Positions 1 to 8,361 of a DNA stretch of 64,000 nt are shown one piece after another (within the stretch, counting starts at the first letter, position 1; every line of letters begins with the position of its first letter). The notes under the pieces were generated by a model. The model was given only the letters and a program-made list of their open reading frames with translations. It had not been told where the DNA came from and ran no database searches. The position numbers and the translations under genes were made by a program. This DNA is from Anaerolineales bacterium. Lineage in GTDB: Bacteria; Chloroflexota; Anaerolineae; Anaerolineales; UBA4823. The stretch covers positions 24,219 through 88,218 of the forward strand of contig JAFGJM010000023.1 in the NCBI GenBank assembly GCA_016929095.1, given 5' to 3'.

Positions 1-1
1 C

Positions 2-292
2 ATTCGTATCGATCAAATGTTAAATCTAAACTGGAAGTTTTTTACGCCGTTGTCGTTGGTGTTATTAATGGTCACGGCTGTTTTAGATAAATTATTGACA
101 GGCGTTCCCATGTTGATTTACTTCGGGGTTATGTTAGCAGCCAATATATTAATTGGATGGGGTACGGTTTTGATATTACGCAAAACCAGGAAGAAAGAAG
201 CCCCGCGGGTTGCAGAACCTAAACCGATCGCTCGACCGGATGGGGCGCCTCCAATTCCGGCTATAACACCGGCAACGACTTCTCAATCATAA
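2..292 (+). CDS. nuoH: NADH-quinone oxidoreductase subunit H, C-terminal part (cut by window edge)
   Basis: Complex I subunit H links the quinone-binding arm to the proton-pumping membrane subunits. Only about the last 96 codons lie in the window. The frame is open to the left edge, so the ATG at 17 is internal and not a start. The residues IRIDQMLNLNWKFFTPLSL around that ATG match the conserved end of NuoH, where the last cytoplasmic loop enters the final membrane helix. A soluble Lys/Arg then Pro/Ala-rich tail follows. nuoJ begins 15 bases after the stop, so nuoI is not between H and J as it is in E. coli. The identification rests on the end motif and the operon context. Confidence 0.85.
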   Translation: MRIDQMLNLNWKFFTPLSLVLLMVTAVLDKLLTGVPMLIYFGVMLAANILIGWGTVLILRKTRKKEAPRVAEPKPIARPDGAPPIPAITPATTSQS

Positions 293-307
293 AGGTGGAG
301 TGTGTTC

Positions 308-817
308 ATGACACCATTACAAATAATATTTTTACTCGTGGCTGCCATTTCGTTGGGTGGCGCTGTCATGGTTGTAACCAGACAGAATCTGGTTCATGCC
401 GCATTATGGCTCATCCTGGTTTTGTTTGGTGTGGCAGTTACTTTTGTTTTGTTGAACGCTGGATTTTTGGCAATGGCGCAAGTTGTGATCTATATTGGGG
501 CTATAGCAATCCTGATGATTTTTACCATCATGTTAACCCGAAAAGTTGCCAAAGATACTGATGAACAACTCAATTCAAATTGGTGGGGGGCTGGGATCAT
601 CTCGCTATTATTGTTTGGCGGTGTAATACTGATGCTGTTCCAATGGCAAAACTTTCAATTCAATTTGCCAAATCTTAATCCTTCTGTTGACCCATTACTT
701 CAACTGGGAGAAGGGTTAGTATCACCAAATGCGTTCCTGTTACCCTTTGAAATAGCCTCTGTGTTATTGGTAGCCGCATTAATTGGTGCGATCATGGTCG
801 CTCGGGAACGAAAATGA
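308..817 (+). CDS. nuoJ: NADH-quinone oxidoreductase subunit J
   Basis: Small membrane subunit of complex I that couples quinone chemistry to the antiporter-like subunits. About 169 residues and five hydrophobic segments, the usual size. The VVIYIGAIAILMIFTIML segment is the family hallmark: the membrane helix that carries the pi-bulge near the coupling axis. A GTG at 302 is in frame, but the ribosome-binding site GGTGGAG (294-300) sits 7 bases before the ATG at 308, so 308 is preferred. It lies in a tight operon between nuoH and nuoK, 13 bases from the latter. Confidence 0.92.
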   Translation: MTPLQIIFLLVAAISLGGAVMVVTRQNLVHAALWLILVLFGVAVTFVLLNAGFLAMAQVVIYIGAIAILMIFTIMLTRKVAKDTDEQLNSNWWGAGIISLLLFGGVILMLFQWQNFQFNLPNLNPSVDPLLQLGEGLVSPNAFLLPFEIASVLLVAALIGAIMVARERK

Positions 818-830
818 TAGAGGAGGTAGC

Positions 831-1139
831 ATGATCCCATTATCCTGGTATTTGATTTTTGCAGCCGCATTATTTTCAATCGGTCTTTTTGGTGTGTTGG
901 CGCGTAAGAATGCGATCGCGATTCTGATGGGTATCGAATTGATGCTGAATTCGGTCAATATCAACTTGGTGGCATTCTGGCGATATTTATCTCCGGAGAT
1001 GATCACCGGGCAAGTTTTCGCGATCATCGTATTTGCTGTGGCGGCTGCGGAGGTAGCTGTTGGATTGGCGCTTATCATCTCGGTTTATCGGCGCAAGAGT
1101 ACGATTGTTGCCGAAGACATTGATATGTTGAAATTTTGA
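831..1139 (+). CDS. nuoK: NADH-quinone oxidoreductase subunit K
   Basis: Three-helix membrane subunit (102 residues) of complex I, related to MrpC, that carries buried glutamates of the proton path. Seen here: GIELMLNSVNINL in helix 2, with its conserved Glu, and a second buried acidic segment, AAAEVAVGLALII, in helix 3. The frame extends upstream to 783, but a strong AGGAGGT (821-827) fixes the ATG at 831 and gives the normal family length. Same operon as nuoJ and nuoL. Confidence 0.93.
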   Translation: MIPLSWYLIFAAALFSIGLFGVLARKNAIAILMGIELMLNSVNINLVAFWRYLSPEMITGQVFAIIVFAVAAAEVAVGLALIISVYRRKSTIVAEDIDMLKF

Positions 1140-1210
1140 TCCGCTTTATTGGATGATTAGTTTTAATGATTACGCAGTGAGAAAAAGTAAATGAGATTAT
1201 TGGAGGATGG

Positions 1211-3397
1211 ATGACGACTGAAACCTTGATCTGGCTCATTCCTTTACCGCCGATCCTGGCTTTTTTCTTGATAGTGCTTTTCACAAATCGAAGCAAGGCG
1301 CTCAGCCATACCATAGCCATTGGCGCAGCGTTGCTATCTTGGGCAGGGAGTATGGTGGTATTTTGGCGAGCAATCAACACGCCGGAATTGGGAAAAAATC
1401 CAATCTTATCTCCTTACAAATGGTTGCCCATAGGAGATGGCTGGTTTAATATCGGGGTTCAAATTGACCCGTTGTCTGCGGTGACTTTGTTTTTTGTCGC
1501 CTGGACAATACTTATGATTTTCATATATAGCGTCGGCTATCAAAATTATGGTCAACCCGAAGGCGACCACGACCGACCTGGTTTACCGCCGCATGGTGCT
1601 ACGGTTACCGATGCAAGCGGACATCACCATCAGGTGCCATCTGTTGAACCGATGTATTCCCGCTTTTTTGCTTTCATTGGATTATTCGCCTTTGGAATGT
1701 ACACATTAGTAGTCTCCGATAATCTGCTTACATTGTTTGTGGGCTGGGAGATCATGGGTTTATGTTCATACTTATTGATCGGTTTTTGGTATGGCAAACC
1801 ATCGGCTCGAGTAGCGATGATCAAGGCATTCATGACCACCCGGGTTGGCGATGTATTTATGCTATTGGGCATTGCTTATTTATATGCCCAAACCGGTACA
1901 TTGAATTATCGGGCAATTTTGTATAATGAAGAAACACTCCATACCCTGGCTTCTACGCCGTCCGGGTTTTTGGGTATGTCAACAGCGGGATTGATCGGGT
2001 TGCTTCTGTTCATTGGCGCGGTGGGAAAATCGGCGCAATGGCCTTTGCATGTGTGGTTGCCCGACGCTATGGAAGGGCCCACCCCTGTTTCCGCAATGAT
2101 CCATGCTGCCACGATGGTTTCGGCTGGCGTCTATATGTCTATTCGGGTTTTTCCGCTGCTTTCAGCAGGAATGCATGAAGGCGGGCAACTGACTTCAGCC
2201 ATGATGGTCATGGCATTTATCGGAGCATTTACGGCATTGTTTTCTGCCACAATTGCTGTAGCGCAAAATGATATCAAGCGAGTGTTGGCATATTCGACCA
2301 TATCACAACTGGGATATATGATAGCAGCTCTGGGGATTGGCGCGTATGTTGCCGCTGCTTTCCACTTGATCACCCATGCGTTTTTCAAAGCTTTATTGTT
2401 CCTGGGTTCCGGTTCGGTCATTCATGGCATGGAACACGGCGTTTTGCATACCGGGGATCATATCGACCCACAAGATATGTTCAATATGGGTGGGTTGCGC
2501 AAGAAAATGCCGTTAACCTTTTGGACTTTCCTGATTGGCGGGTTTGCCCTTTCGGGATTCCCGTTGATCACTGCGGGTTTCTGGTCTAAGGATGAAATTC
2601 TGGCAGATGCCTTTGGTCATGGTCATTGGGCAGTATTTATTACCCTGGCTGTTGCTGCGTTATTAACCGCGTTCTACACCATGCGTCAAATTACGCTTAC
2701 TTTCTTGGGCGAACCACGTACCAAGGCTGCTCACCATGCCCAAGAAACAACCTGGACGATGACGCTCTCCCTGGTGGTTTTAGCATTTTTCGCCATCACA
2801 GCAGGCTGGGCAGGTATTCCTGAACACTTCCCAGTCATCGGAGGTTTGGTGCCCAATTGGTTCCACGAATTTGTGGGCAGCACATTACTTGAGCACCCGG
2901 AAGGCGTTGAATTCAGTATATGGCCGCTCTTGACATCTTTGGTCGTCGCTTTAGGGGGGCTAGCATTAGGTTGGTATGTATATCGAGATATACGCGCTGA
3001 AGCGCCAGACCCGGTAGAAAAAGCACTGGGACCGGTTCACAAAGTGCTCAAAAATAAGTATTATTTTGACGAGCTATATGATTTCTTATTCATAAAACCA
3101 GCGTTTTGGTTTGCTGAAACCTTTACCTCAGCTTGGATGGATCGCGGTGTTATTGATGGCTTCCTGCATAGAGTAGCCCAAGCGGTTGGTATTTTGGGTA
3201 ACTTTTTACGCAACAAAATCGACAAACGGATTATCAACGAATGGTTTGGGGATGGTATTGGCAACTCTATTAGACAAGTTGGTCAAGATCTACGTCCCAT
3301 TCAAACCGGAAAGATTCAGCAATACATGATGTTTGGATTGAGCGTTTTAGCTTTTAGCGCCCTATTCTTTTATTTCTTCGTTATGAGACCTTTTTAG
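1211..3397 (+). CDS. nuoL: NADH-quinone oxidoreductase subunit L (extended lateral arm)
   Basis: Distal antiporter-like proton-pumping subunit of complex I, 728 residues compared with about 613 in E. coli. Key residues are present: the Glu in GWEIMGL, the Lys in GAVGKSAQWPLHVWLPDAM, the His in MIHAATMV, and the late Lys in FWSKDEIL. Extra length lies in a His/Pro-rich loop around residues 115-145 and in the C-terminal amphipathic arm. In that arm, a segment starting NKIDKRIINEWFGDG lies between the usual FLR and IQTGK motifs. GGAGG at 1202-1206 supports the start. nuoM follows 12 bases downstream. The longer arm fits a complex that houses an extra NuoM. Confidence 0.95.
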   Translation: MTTETLIWLIPLPPILAFFLIVLFTNRSKALSHTIAIGAALLSWAGSMVVFWRAINTPELGKNPILSPYKWLPIGDGWFNIGVQIDPLSAVTLFFVAWTILMIFIYSVGYQNYGQPEGDHDRPGLPPHGATVTDASGHHHQVPSVEPMYSRFFAFIGLFAFGMYTLVVSDNLLTLFVGWEIMGLCSYLLIGFWYGKPSARVAMIKAFMTTRVGDVFMLLGIAYLYAQTGTLNYRAILYNEETLHTLASTPSGFLGMSTAGLIGLLLFIGAVGKSAQWPLHVWLPDAMEGPTPVSAMIHAATMVSAGVYMSIRVFPLLSAGMHEGGQLTSAMMVMAFIGAFTALFSATIAVAQNDIKRVLAYSTISQLGYMIAALGIGAYVAAAFHLITHAFFKALLFLGSGSVIHGMEHGVLHTGDHIDPQDMFNMGGLRKKMPLTFWTFLIGGFALSGFPLITAGFWSKDEILADAFGHGHWAVFITLAVAALLTAFYTMRQITLTFLGEPRTKAAHHAQETTWTMTLSLVVLAFFAITAGWAGIPEHFPVIGGLVPNWFHEFVGSTLLEHPEGVEFSIWPLLTSLVVALGGLALGWYVYRDIRAEAPDPVEKALGPVHKVLKNKYYFDELYDFLFIKPAFWFAETFTSAWMDRGVIDGFLHRVAQAVGILGNFLRNKIDKRIINEWFGDGIGNSIRQVGQDLRPIQTGKIQQYMMFGLSVLAFSALFFYFFVMRPF

Positions 3398-3409
3398 GGT
3401 TAGGAGCGA

Positions 3410-4960
3410 ATGATGGATTTTATCAGCAGTCACTTGCTCACATTGATATTATTCAGTCCGGTCTTTGCCGCGGCAATCATCTTTATAATACCGCGTGAAC
3501 AAGAAAACCTGATTCGTTGGTCGGCATTGGTATTAAGTTGTATACCGTTGGCATTGACGATTTCTCTTTGGTTTGGTTTTGATCGATCGCTGGAAGGTTT
3601 TCAATACCAGGAAATGGCAGTCTGGTATTCTGCGATCAATTCTTCATATCATATAGGTGTGGATGGCATTTCTTTAACGATGGTACTCCTCACCGCAATC
3701 CTTACACCCCTGTCCATCTTAGCATCATTTTCGATCAAAGACAGGGTGAAATCCTACATGATCCTTTTCTTCCTGTTGGAAATGGGAATGTTGGGTGTAT
3801 TCCTGGCGCTAGACCTACTTATCTTCTTCGTATTCTGGGAATTTGGCTTGATACCCATGTATTTCCTGATCAATCAATGGGGCAGTGAAAAAGGCGAACG
3901 GGAAATATGGGGTGGCAGGAAAATCCCCGCGCGGACATATGCCTCCTTTAAGTTTATGATCTATACCATGGCAGGCTCATTAGGATTGCTCCTGGCGATC
4001 CAATTAATCGGGGTGGTATCAGGCACTTTTGATTTACCGGAATTATATAAAATCTGGCCGATGCTGGAAAAACCCTTGCTTGGTTTACCGGTCAGCACGG
4101 TAAAATCGATTGCTTTTTGGGCATTCACTTTAGCTTTTGCAATCAAAGTACCGGTGTGGCCATTTCATACCTGGTTGCCAGATGCCCATACCGAGGCGCC
4201 CACCGCAGGCTCGATGATCCTGGCAGGTGTACTGCTAAAACTGGGCGCGTATGGCTTTCTGCGCTTTGTCTTGCCGCTTTATCCGGCGGAATCGAATTAT
4301 TTCGCCGGGGCTTTGGGTTTCCTGGCGGTAATGGCGATCATCTTTGGCGCGTTTGCATCCTATGGACAAAGTGATTTCAAGCGGCTGGTGGCGTATTCTT
4401 CAGTGAACCATATGGGTTTTGTTGTGCTGGGTATTGCGGCGGCAGCTCATTCCGTTGGCTCAGAGAATGCCAATATTGCCATGAATGGCGCGGTTTTACA
4501 GATGTTCAATCACGGGCTTTCAGCGGCGGGTATGTTCTTTCTGGTAGGAGTGATTTACGAGCGAACCCATACCCGCAATTTGAATGACTTTGGCGGATTA
4601 TTCCCACTTATACCGGTTTACGGCGGTATTCTTATGTTTACATCGATGGCTTCTTTGGGATTGCCGGGGTTGAATGGTTTTGTTTCTGAATTCCTGGTTG
4701 TGCGAGGTTCATGGCCTGTTTTCACAGTTTACACTGCCCTGGCGATGATCGGTTTGTTATTTACCGGCGCATATATTTTACGCGGCATAAAACAGGTTCT
4801 GCATGGTCCACTTAATGAACAATGGGTTGGACATCTTAGTGAGATCAATACTCGTGAAATCCTGGTCATGGCGCCATTAATGGTTCTGATGCTATGGATA
4901 GGTGTTTGGCCAGCCTGGATTTTAGATGTGATCAACCGGGCTGTTGCCATGTTGTTTTAG
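3410..4960 (+). CDS. nuoM: NADH-quinone oxidoreductase subunit M, first copy
   Basis: Antiporter-like proton-pumping subunit of complex I, 516 residues, about 14 hydrophobic segments. All four charged positions of the pumping path are visible: the Glu in FVFWEFGLIPMYFLI, the Lys (K246) in AFAIKVPVWPFHTW, the Lys in GVLLKLGAYG, and the Glu in FVSEFLVVRG. An insertion (SEKGEREIWGGRKIPA) lengthens the loop after the first Glu helix. A second, less similar NuoM follows 57 bases later, so this organism carries two NuoM genes in tandem. This copy is the canonical one. Confidence 0.94.
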   Translation: MMDFISSHLLTLILFSPVFAAAIIFIIPREQENLIRWSALVLSCIPLALTISLWFGFDRSLEGFQYQEMAVWYSAINSSYHIGVDGISLTMVLLTAILTPLSILASFSIKDRVKSYMILFFLLEMGMLGVFLALDLLIFFVFWEFGLIPMYFLINQWGSEKGEREIWGGRKIPARTYASFKFMIYTMAGSLGLLLAIQLIGVVSGTFDLPELYKIWPMLEKPLLGLPVSTVKSIAFWAFTLAFAIKVPVWPFHTWLPDAHTEAPTAGSMILAGVLLKLGAYGFLRFVLPLYPAESNYFAGALGFLAVMAIIFGAFASYGQSDFKRLVAYSSVNHMGFVVLGIAAAAHSVGSENANIAMNGAVLQMFNHGLSAAGMFFLVGVIYERTHTRNLNDFGGLFPLIPVYGGILMFTSMASLGLPGLNGFVSEFLVVRGSWPVFTVYTALAMIGLLFTGAYILRGIKQVLHGPLNEQWVGHLSEINTREILVMAPLMVLMLWIGVWPAWILDVINRAVAMLF

Positions 4961-5017
4961 AGATATGAACCTGACTATCTATCAGGCAGGCTGCGTTTTA
5001 TGTTTCAGAGGTGAACA

Positions 5018-6490
5018 ATGCAATTTCCGATTTTGAGTGTCATAATTTTTACACCTATCATCGCAGGAGTGTTGATTTTATTATTCCCGGCTGAAAGGAA
5101 GACAGAAGTTAGAGTGACTGCTCTGGCAGCCGCGACTTTTGCACTTGGCTTATCCCTGTGGGCGTATTTTTCATATGACATCGCGGCAGGGGGATACCAA
5201 TTCGTGGAAAAATTCGAATGGCTTCCTATGATGGGAATTTCTTATCATGTAGGTTTAGACGGCATGAATGCCCCGTTATTACTATTAACGGGTGTCGTTA
5301 TGTTCACCGGAGTGCTCATATCATGGGGCATCGATGATCGCCCCAGAGAATTTTTCGCTTTTCTTTTTATTCTTGCGACAGGCGTATTTGGCGTATTTGT
5401 TACGCTTGATTTATTTATGTTGTTTTTCTTTTATGAGATTGCCGTCTTCCCCATGTATTTATTGATTTCGATCTGGGGATGGAAAGAAACCCGCGAATAT
5501 GCTGCCATGAAGTTGACCCTGTATCTATTCATCGGGTCAGTCATTGCGATGGTTGGCGCCTTAGCCATGTATTTCACTTCCGGGTTAGATACCTTTGATA
5601 TGCTGGAGTTGGAAAAGGCTGGTTTCTCAACCGCCTTTCAACAGTTATGGTTTCCTTTTGTTTTTCTGGGCTTTGGTGTTTTGGGAGGTATCTGGCCTTT
5701 CCACAACTGGAGCCCTGATGGTCACGTCGCCGCGCCGACAGCCGTATCCATGTTCCACGCGGGCGTGCTGATGAAATTAGGCGCTTTTGCTGCTTTACGG
5801 GTTGGTGTCATGTTATTGCCTGAAGGCGCAAAATTCTGGATGGTCGGGGTCATTTGTCTTACCCTGGTAAATGTTGTGTACGGCGCATTCATTGCCAGTG
5901 TTCAAAATGATTTCAAATATGTCATCGGGTTTTCATCTGTTTCGCATATGGGCCTGGTTCTCATGGGCTTCGCGACATTAACCAAGACAGGATTTATCGG
6001 TTCAGGTGTGCAAATGTTTTCGCATGGCGTGATGACGGCTCTCTTCTTTGCCGTAGTTGGTATGGTATATGACCAAGCGCACACACGTGATATCCCGCAT
6101 CTTGGCGGCTTTAGGAAATTCATGCCCATGGTTGCGGTGGCTTTCATTGTCGGAGGTCTCGTATCCATGGGTATGCCGGGATTTTCCGGATTTGTAGCAG
6201 AATTTCCGATTTTCATGGGGGTATGGCAATCATATCCCTGGGTGGCTGTCATCGGAGCAGTTTCTATTGTGATAACCGCTTCGTATATCATTCGTATTAT
6301 CGGAAAAGTTTTCTTCGGACAGCTCCCCGAAGAGTTGGAAGGACATATCCATGATGTTACGGTATTGGATAAGGTTGCCCTGGTATTCCTCTCCGGGATA
6401 TTGATATTATTAGGTGTGTTTCCAAGGTTAATGGTGCCGTTAGTAGAATCGGGCGTAGAAAATGTGATGCGCTTGTTGGGAGGTGTATAA
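5018..6490 (+). CDS. nuoM: NADH-quinone oxidoreductase subunit M, second copy lacking the central lysine
   Basis: Second NuoM-type subunit, 490 residues. It keeps the Glu in FFFYEIAVFPMYLLI, the helix-8 Lys in GVLMKLGAFA and the late Glu in GFVAEFPIFMG. At the helix-7 position, where the first copy has AFAIKVPVWPFH, this one reads GFGVLGGIWPFH: the lysine (E. coli K234) is replaced by Leu222 and the nearby proline by glycine. Tandem NuoM genes are known from the so-called 2M type of complex I. Whether this copy pumps without that lysine cannot be told from sequence. GAGGTG just upstream (5009-5014) is a suitable ribosome-binding site, and the gene abuts nuoN. Confidence 0.92.
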   Translation: MQFPILSVIIFTPIIAGVLILLFPAERKTEVRVTALAAATFALGLSLWAYFSYDIAAGGYQFVEKFEWLPMMGISYHVGLDGMNAPLLLLTGVVMFTGVLISWGIDDRPREFFAFLFILATGVFGVFVTLDLFMLFFFYEIAVFPMYLLISIWGWKETREYAAMKLTLYLFIGSVIAMVGALAMYFTSGLDTFDMLELEKAGFSTAFQQLWFPFVFLGFGVLGGIWPFHNWSPDGHVAAPTAVSMFHAGVLMKLGAFAALRVGVMLLPEGAKFWMVGVICLTLVNVVYGAFIASVQNDFKYVIGFSSVSHMGLVLMGFATLTKTGFIGSGVQMFSHGVMTALFFAVVGMVYDQAHTRDIPHLGGFRKFMPMVAVAFIVGGLVSMGMPGFSGFVAEFPIFMGVWQSYPWVAVIGAVSIVITASYIIRIIGKVFFGQLPEELEGHIHDVTVLDKVALVFLSGILILLGVFPRLMVPLVESGVENVMRLLGGV

Positions 6491-7954
6491 GTGGTTTCAG
6501 GAAATTTCGATCCCTCTATGTTCCTGGCTATCTTTCCAGAGATAATGATACTGGTTTTAGGGCTGTTAATACTATTATTCGATTTGTTTTTACCCAAAGA
6601 ACAGCATGATAAATTGGGGTGGGTTACTGCAGGCGGGTTGACATTGATCATTATCGGGAGTTTGTTTGTTGCCCAACCATCTGGTATCGGCGAGCAGATT
6701 TTTGGTGGGATGCTGCGCCACGATGGATTAAGTTTCAGTTTTAAAATGATTTTCCTTTTTAGTGCAGCTATTACAGCGATGTTTGTGATGGGCATGGATA
6801 AAGTTGGAAAGCGGGGTGAATTCTATCTCCTGATGTTAGCATCTACATTAGGGATGTGCCTGATGTCATCCGCATCCGATCTAATCATGTTGTACCTGGC
6901 CATCGAAACCACTTCCATTCCTTTATATATCCTGGCTGGATTTATGACCGAGGATGATAAATCGACTGAGGCGGGTTTCAAGTATTTATTATTTGGCGCA
7001 ATGACTTCTGCCATTTTGCTCTATGGGTTCAGCCTGCTTTTTGGTTTCACCGGCACCACGAATATCTATAAAATCAGCTACGGACTGCAAATGGGGAGCT
7101 TTCCGATCGTGGTAGTATTCGGGGTTTTATTATTGATAGTCACTGGTTTCATATTTAAAATTTCAGCCGTTCCGATGCATTTTTGGGCACCAGATGTTTA
7201 TGAAGGCGCGCCTACTCCGGTGGCTGGATTTCTGTCCACTGCGTCAAAAGCAGCCGGATTTTCAGTGCTATTGAGAGTGTTGTTGATCGCTTTTCCGGGG
7301 GTTCTGCCTTATTGGAGCGCGTTTTTAGTCGCCATTTCCACGCTGACAATGACCGTCGGGAATTTACTGGCGCTTACTCAGAAAAACATAAAACGCATGC
7401 TTGCATATTCTTCCATCGCTCACGCAGGTTATGCACTGATTGGCTTGGGTTCCATTTCTTCCCTGTCGATTTTAGGGATAAGCAGCGTCGTATTCTATCT
7501 TGTGGCGTATGTTCTCACCAACCTGGCAGCCTTTGGAGTGGTAGCCGCTTTTGGGAAAGTGAGTGGATCTGATGATATTGCTGCTTACGCCGGATTAAGC
7601 AGGCGCTCTCCGGTGTTAGCATTGACGATGATGGTGGCATTTCTCTCATTGGCAGGTATGCCGCCATTTGGTGGTTTTGTGGTGAAATTTATCGTATTTT
7701 CAGCGGCGGTGCAAGCTAATTTAATTTGGCTGGCTGTCGTTGGGGTTCTCAATTCCATTGTAGGCTTATACTACTATTTAACTGTTCTTAAAGTGGTATA
7801 TCTTTATCGCTCTGAAGATGAGGAAAAACCTTTACCAATTCCTCGTTCTTACAGTATTGCGTTGTGCGTTCTGGTGTTTGGGATACTGGCTATTGGTATT
7901 GTTATGTCGCCCTGGTTCAATCTCTCAACGGCAGCTGCCCATGCACTCTTTTAG
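6491..7954 (+). CDS. nuoN: NADH-quinone oxidoreductase subunit N
   Basis: Third type of antiporter-like pumping subunit of complex I, 487 residues. Charged pumping residues are intact: the Glu in YLAIETTSIPLYILAGF, the Lys in GFIFKISAVPMHFWAPDV, the Lys in STASKAAGFSVLLRV and the late Lys in GGFVVKFIVF. It starts with GTG directly after the nuoM2 stop; GGAGG inside the end of nuoM2 (6479-6483) lies 7 bases before it, indicating translational coupling. It is the last gene of the nuo operon. The next gene, 100 bases on, has its own promoter. Confidence 0.94.
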   Translation: MVSGNFDPSMFLAIFPEIMILVLGLLILLFDLFLPKEQHDKLGWVTAGGLTLIIIGSLFVAQPSGIGEQIFGGMLRHDGLSFSFKMIFLFSAAITAMFVMGMDKVGKRGEFYLLMLASTLGMCLMSSASDLIMLYLAIETTSIPLYILAGFMTEDDKSTEAGFKYLLFGAMTSAILLYGFSLLFGFTGTTNIYKISYGLQMGSFPIVVVFGVLLLIVTGFIFKISAVPMHFWAPDVYEGAPTPVAGFLSTASKAAGFSVLLRVLLIAFPGVLPYWSAFLVAISTLTMTVGNLLALTQKNIKRMLAYSSIAHAGYALIGLGSISSLSILGISSVVFYLVAYVLTNLAAFGVVAAFGKVSGSDDIAAYAGLSRRSPVLALTMMVAFLSLAGMPPFGGFVVKFIVFSAAVQANLIWLAVVGVLNSIVGLYYYLTVLKVVYLYRSEDEEKPLPIPRSYSIALCVLVFGILAIGIVMSPWFNLSTAAAHALF

Positions 7955-8016
7955 ATAGTTGGGAAATGCCTGCTTCTCGAAATTATAAATAGGAACGATA
8001 TAAGCCGCGTATATTG

Positions 8017-8046
8017 TTGACTGTATTAACTTGGGTATGTTACAAT
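8017..8046 (+). promoter_or_regulatory. Sigma-70 type promoter of the F0 ATP synthase cluster
   Basis: TTGACT (8017-8022) and TACAAT (8041-8046) are separated by 18 bases, a near-consensus housekeeping promoter. Transcription should start near 8053, only about 3 bases before the ATG at 8056, and no Shine-Dalgarno sequence is visible. The transcript would therefore be leaderless or nearly so. Confidence 0.7.
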
Positions 8047-8055
8047 TCGCAAGCC

Positions 8056-8361
8056 ATGAGCCAAAGCGGACAAGAATCAAATAAAACTGACCTTGGAAGC
8101 GTTTTTAGTAATGCTTTCTCATTAGGGGGGCAAGTGGCTTGTTTGAATCTGGTGGTTATATTTGTCAGTCTTTTTGCTGGAATTTGGCTGGATAAATTAT
8201 TAGGCACTAAACCTGCAATTACACTTGTATTCGTTTTAGGCTCTGTGCCTTTTGCTTTGGTACTGACGTATTATTTAGCAAAAAGAAAAGCAATGATCCT
8301 TTCCCAACCCACAAAACGGGATGAATCGCTTCAGAGAGAGGAGAAACATTCTGGTGAGTGA
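8056..8361 (+). CDS. AtpZ/AtpI-type ATP synthase accessory membrane protein
   Basis: Small protein (101 residues) with two hydrophobic segments in the arrangement of AtpZ/AtpI proteins: GGQVACLNLVVIFVSLFAGI, a WLDKLLGTKP turn, then a second helix and a Lys/Arg-rich end. Proteins of this type help assemble the c-ring or assist Mg/Ca uptake. The frame reaches back to a TTG at 8014, but the promoter at 8017-8046 overlaps that region, so the ATG at 8056 is chosen. The end overlaps the start of atpB by 8 bases (GTGAGTGA), a sign of coupled translation. Confidence 0.75.
   Translation: MSQSGQESNKTDLGSVFSNAFSLGGQVACLNLVVIFVSLFAGIWLDKLLGTKPAITLVFVLGSVPFALVLTYYLAKRKAMILSQPTKRDESLQREEKHSGE

Noticed and set aside
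5902..6795. Long minus-strand open frame of 297 codons opposite nuoM2/nuoN.
   Set aside because: It lies antisense to two well-supported complex I genes, is full of Pro/Thr/Asn from codon mirroring and has no ribosome-binding site or family motif.
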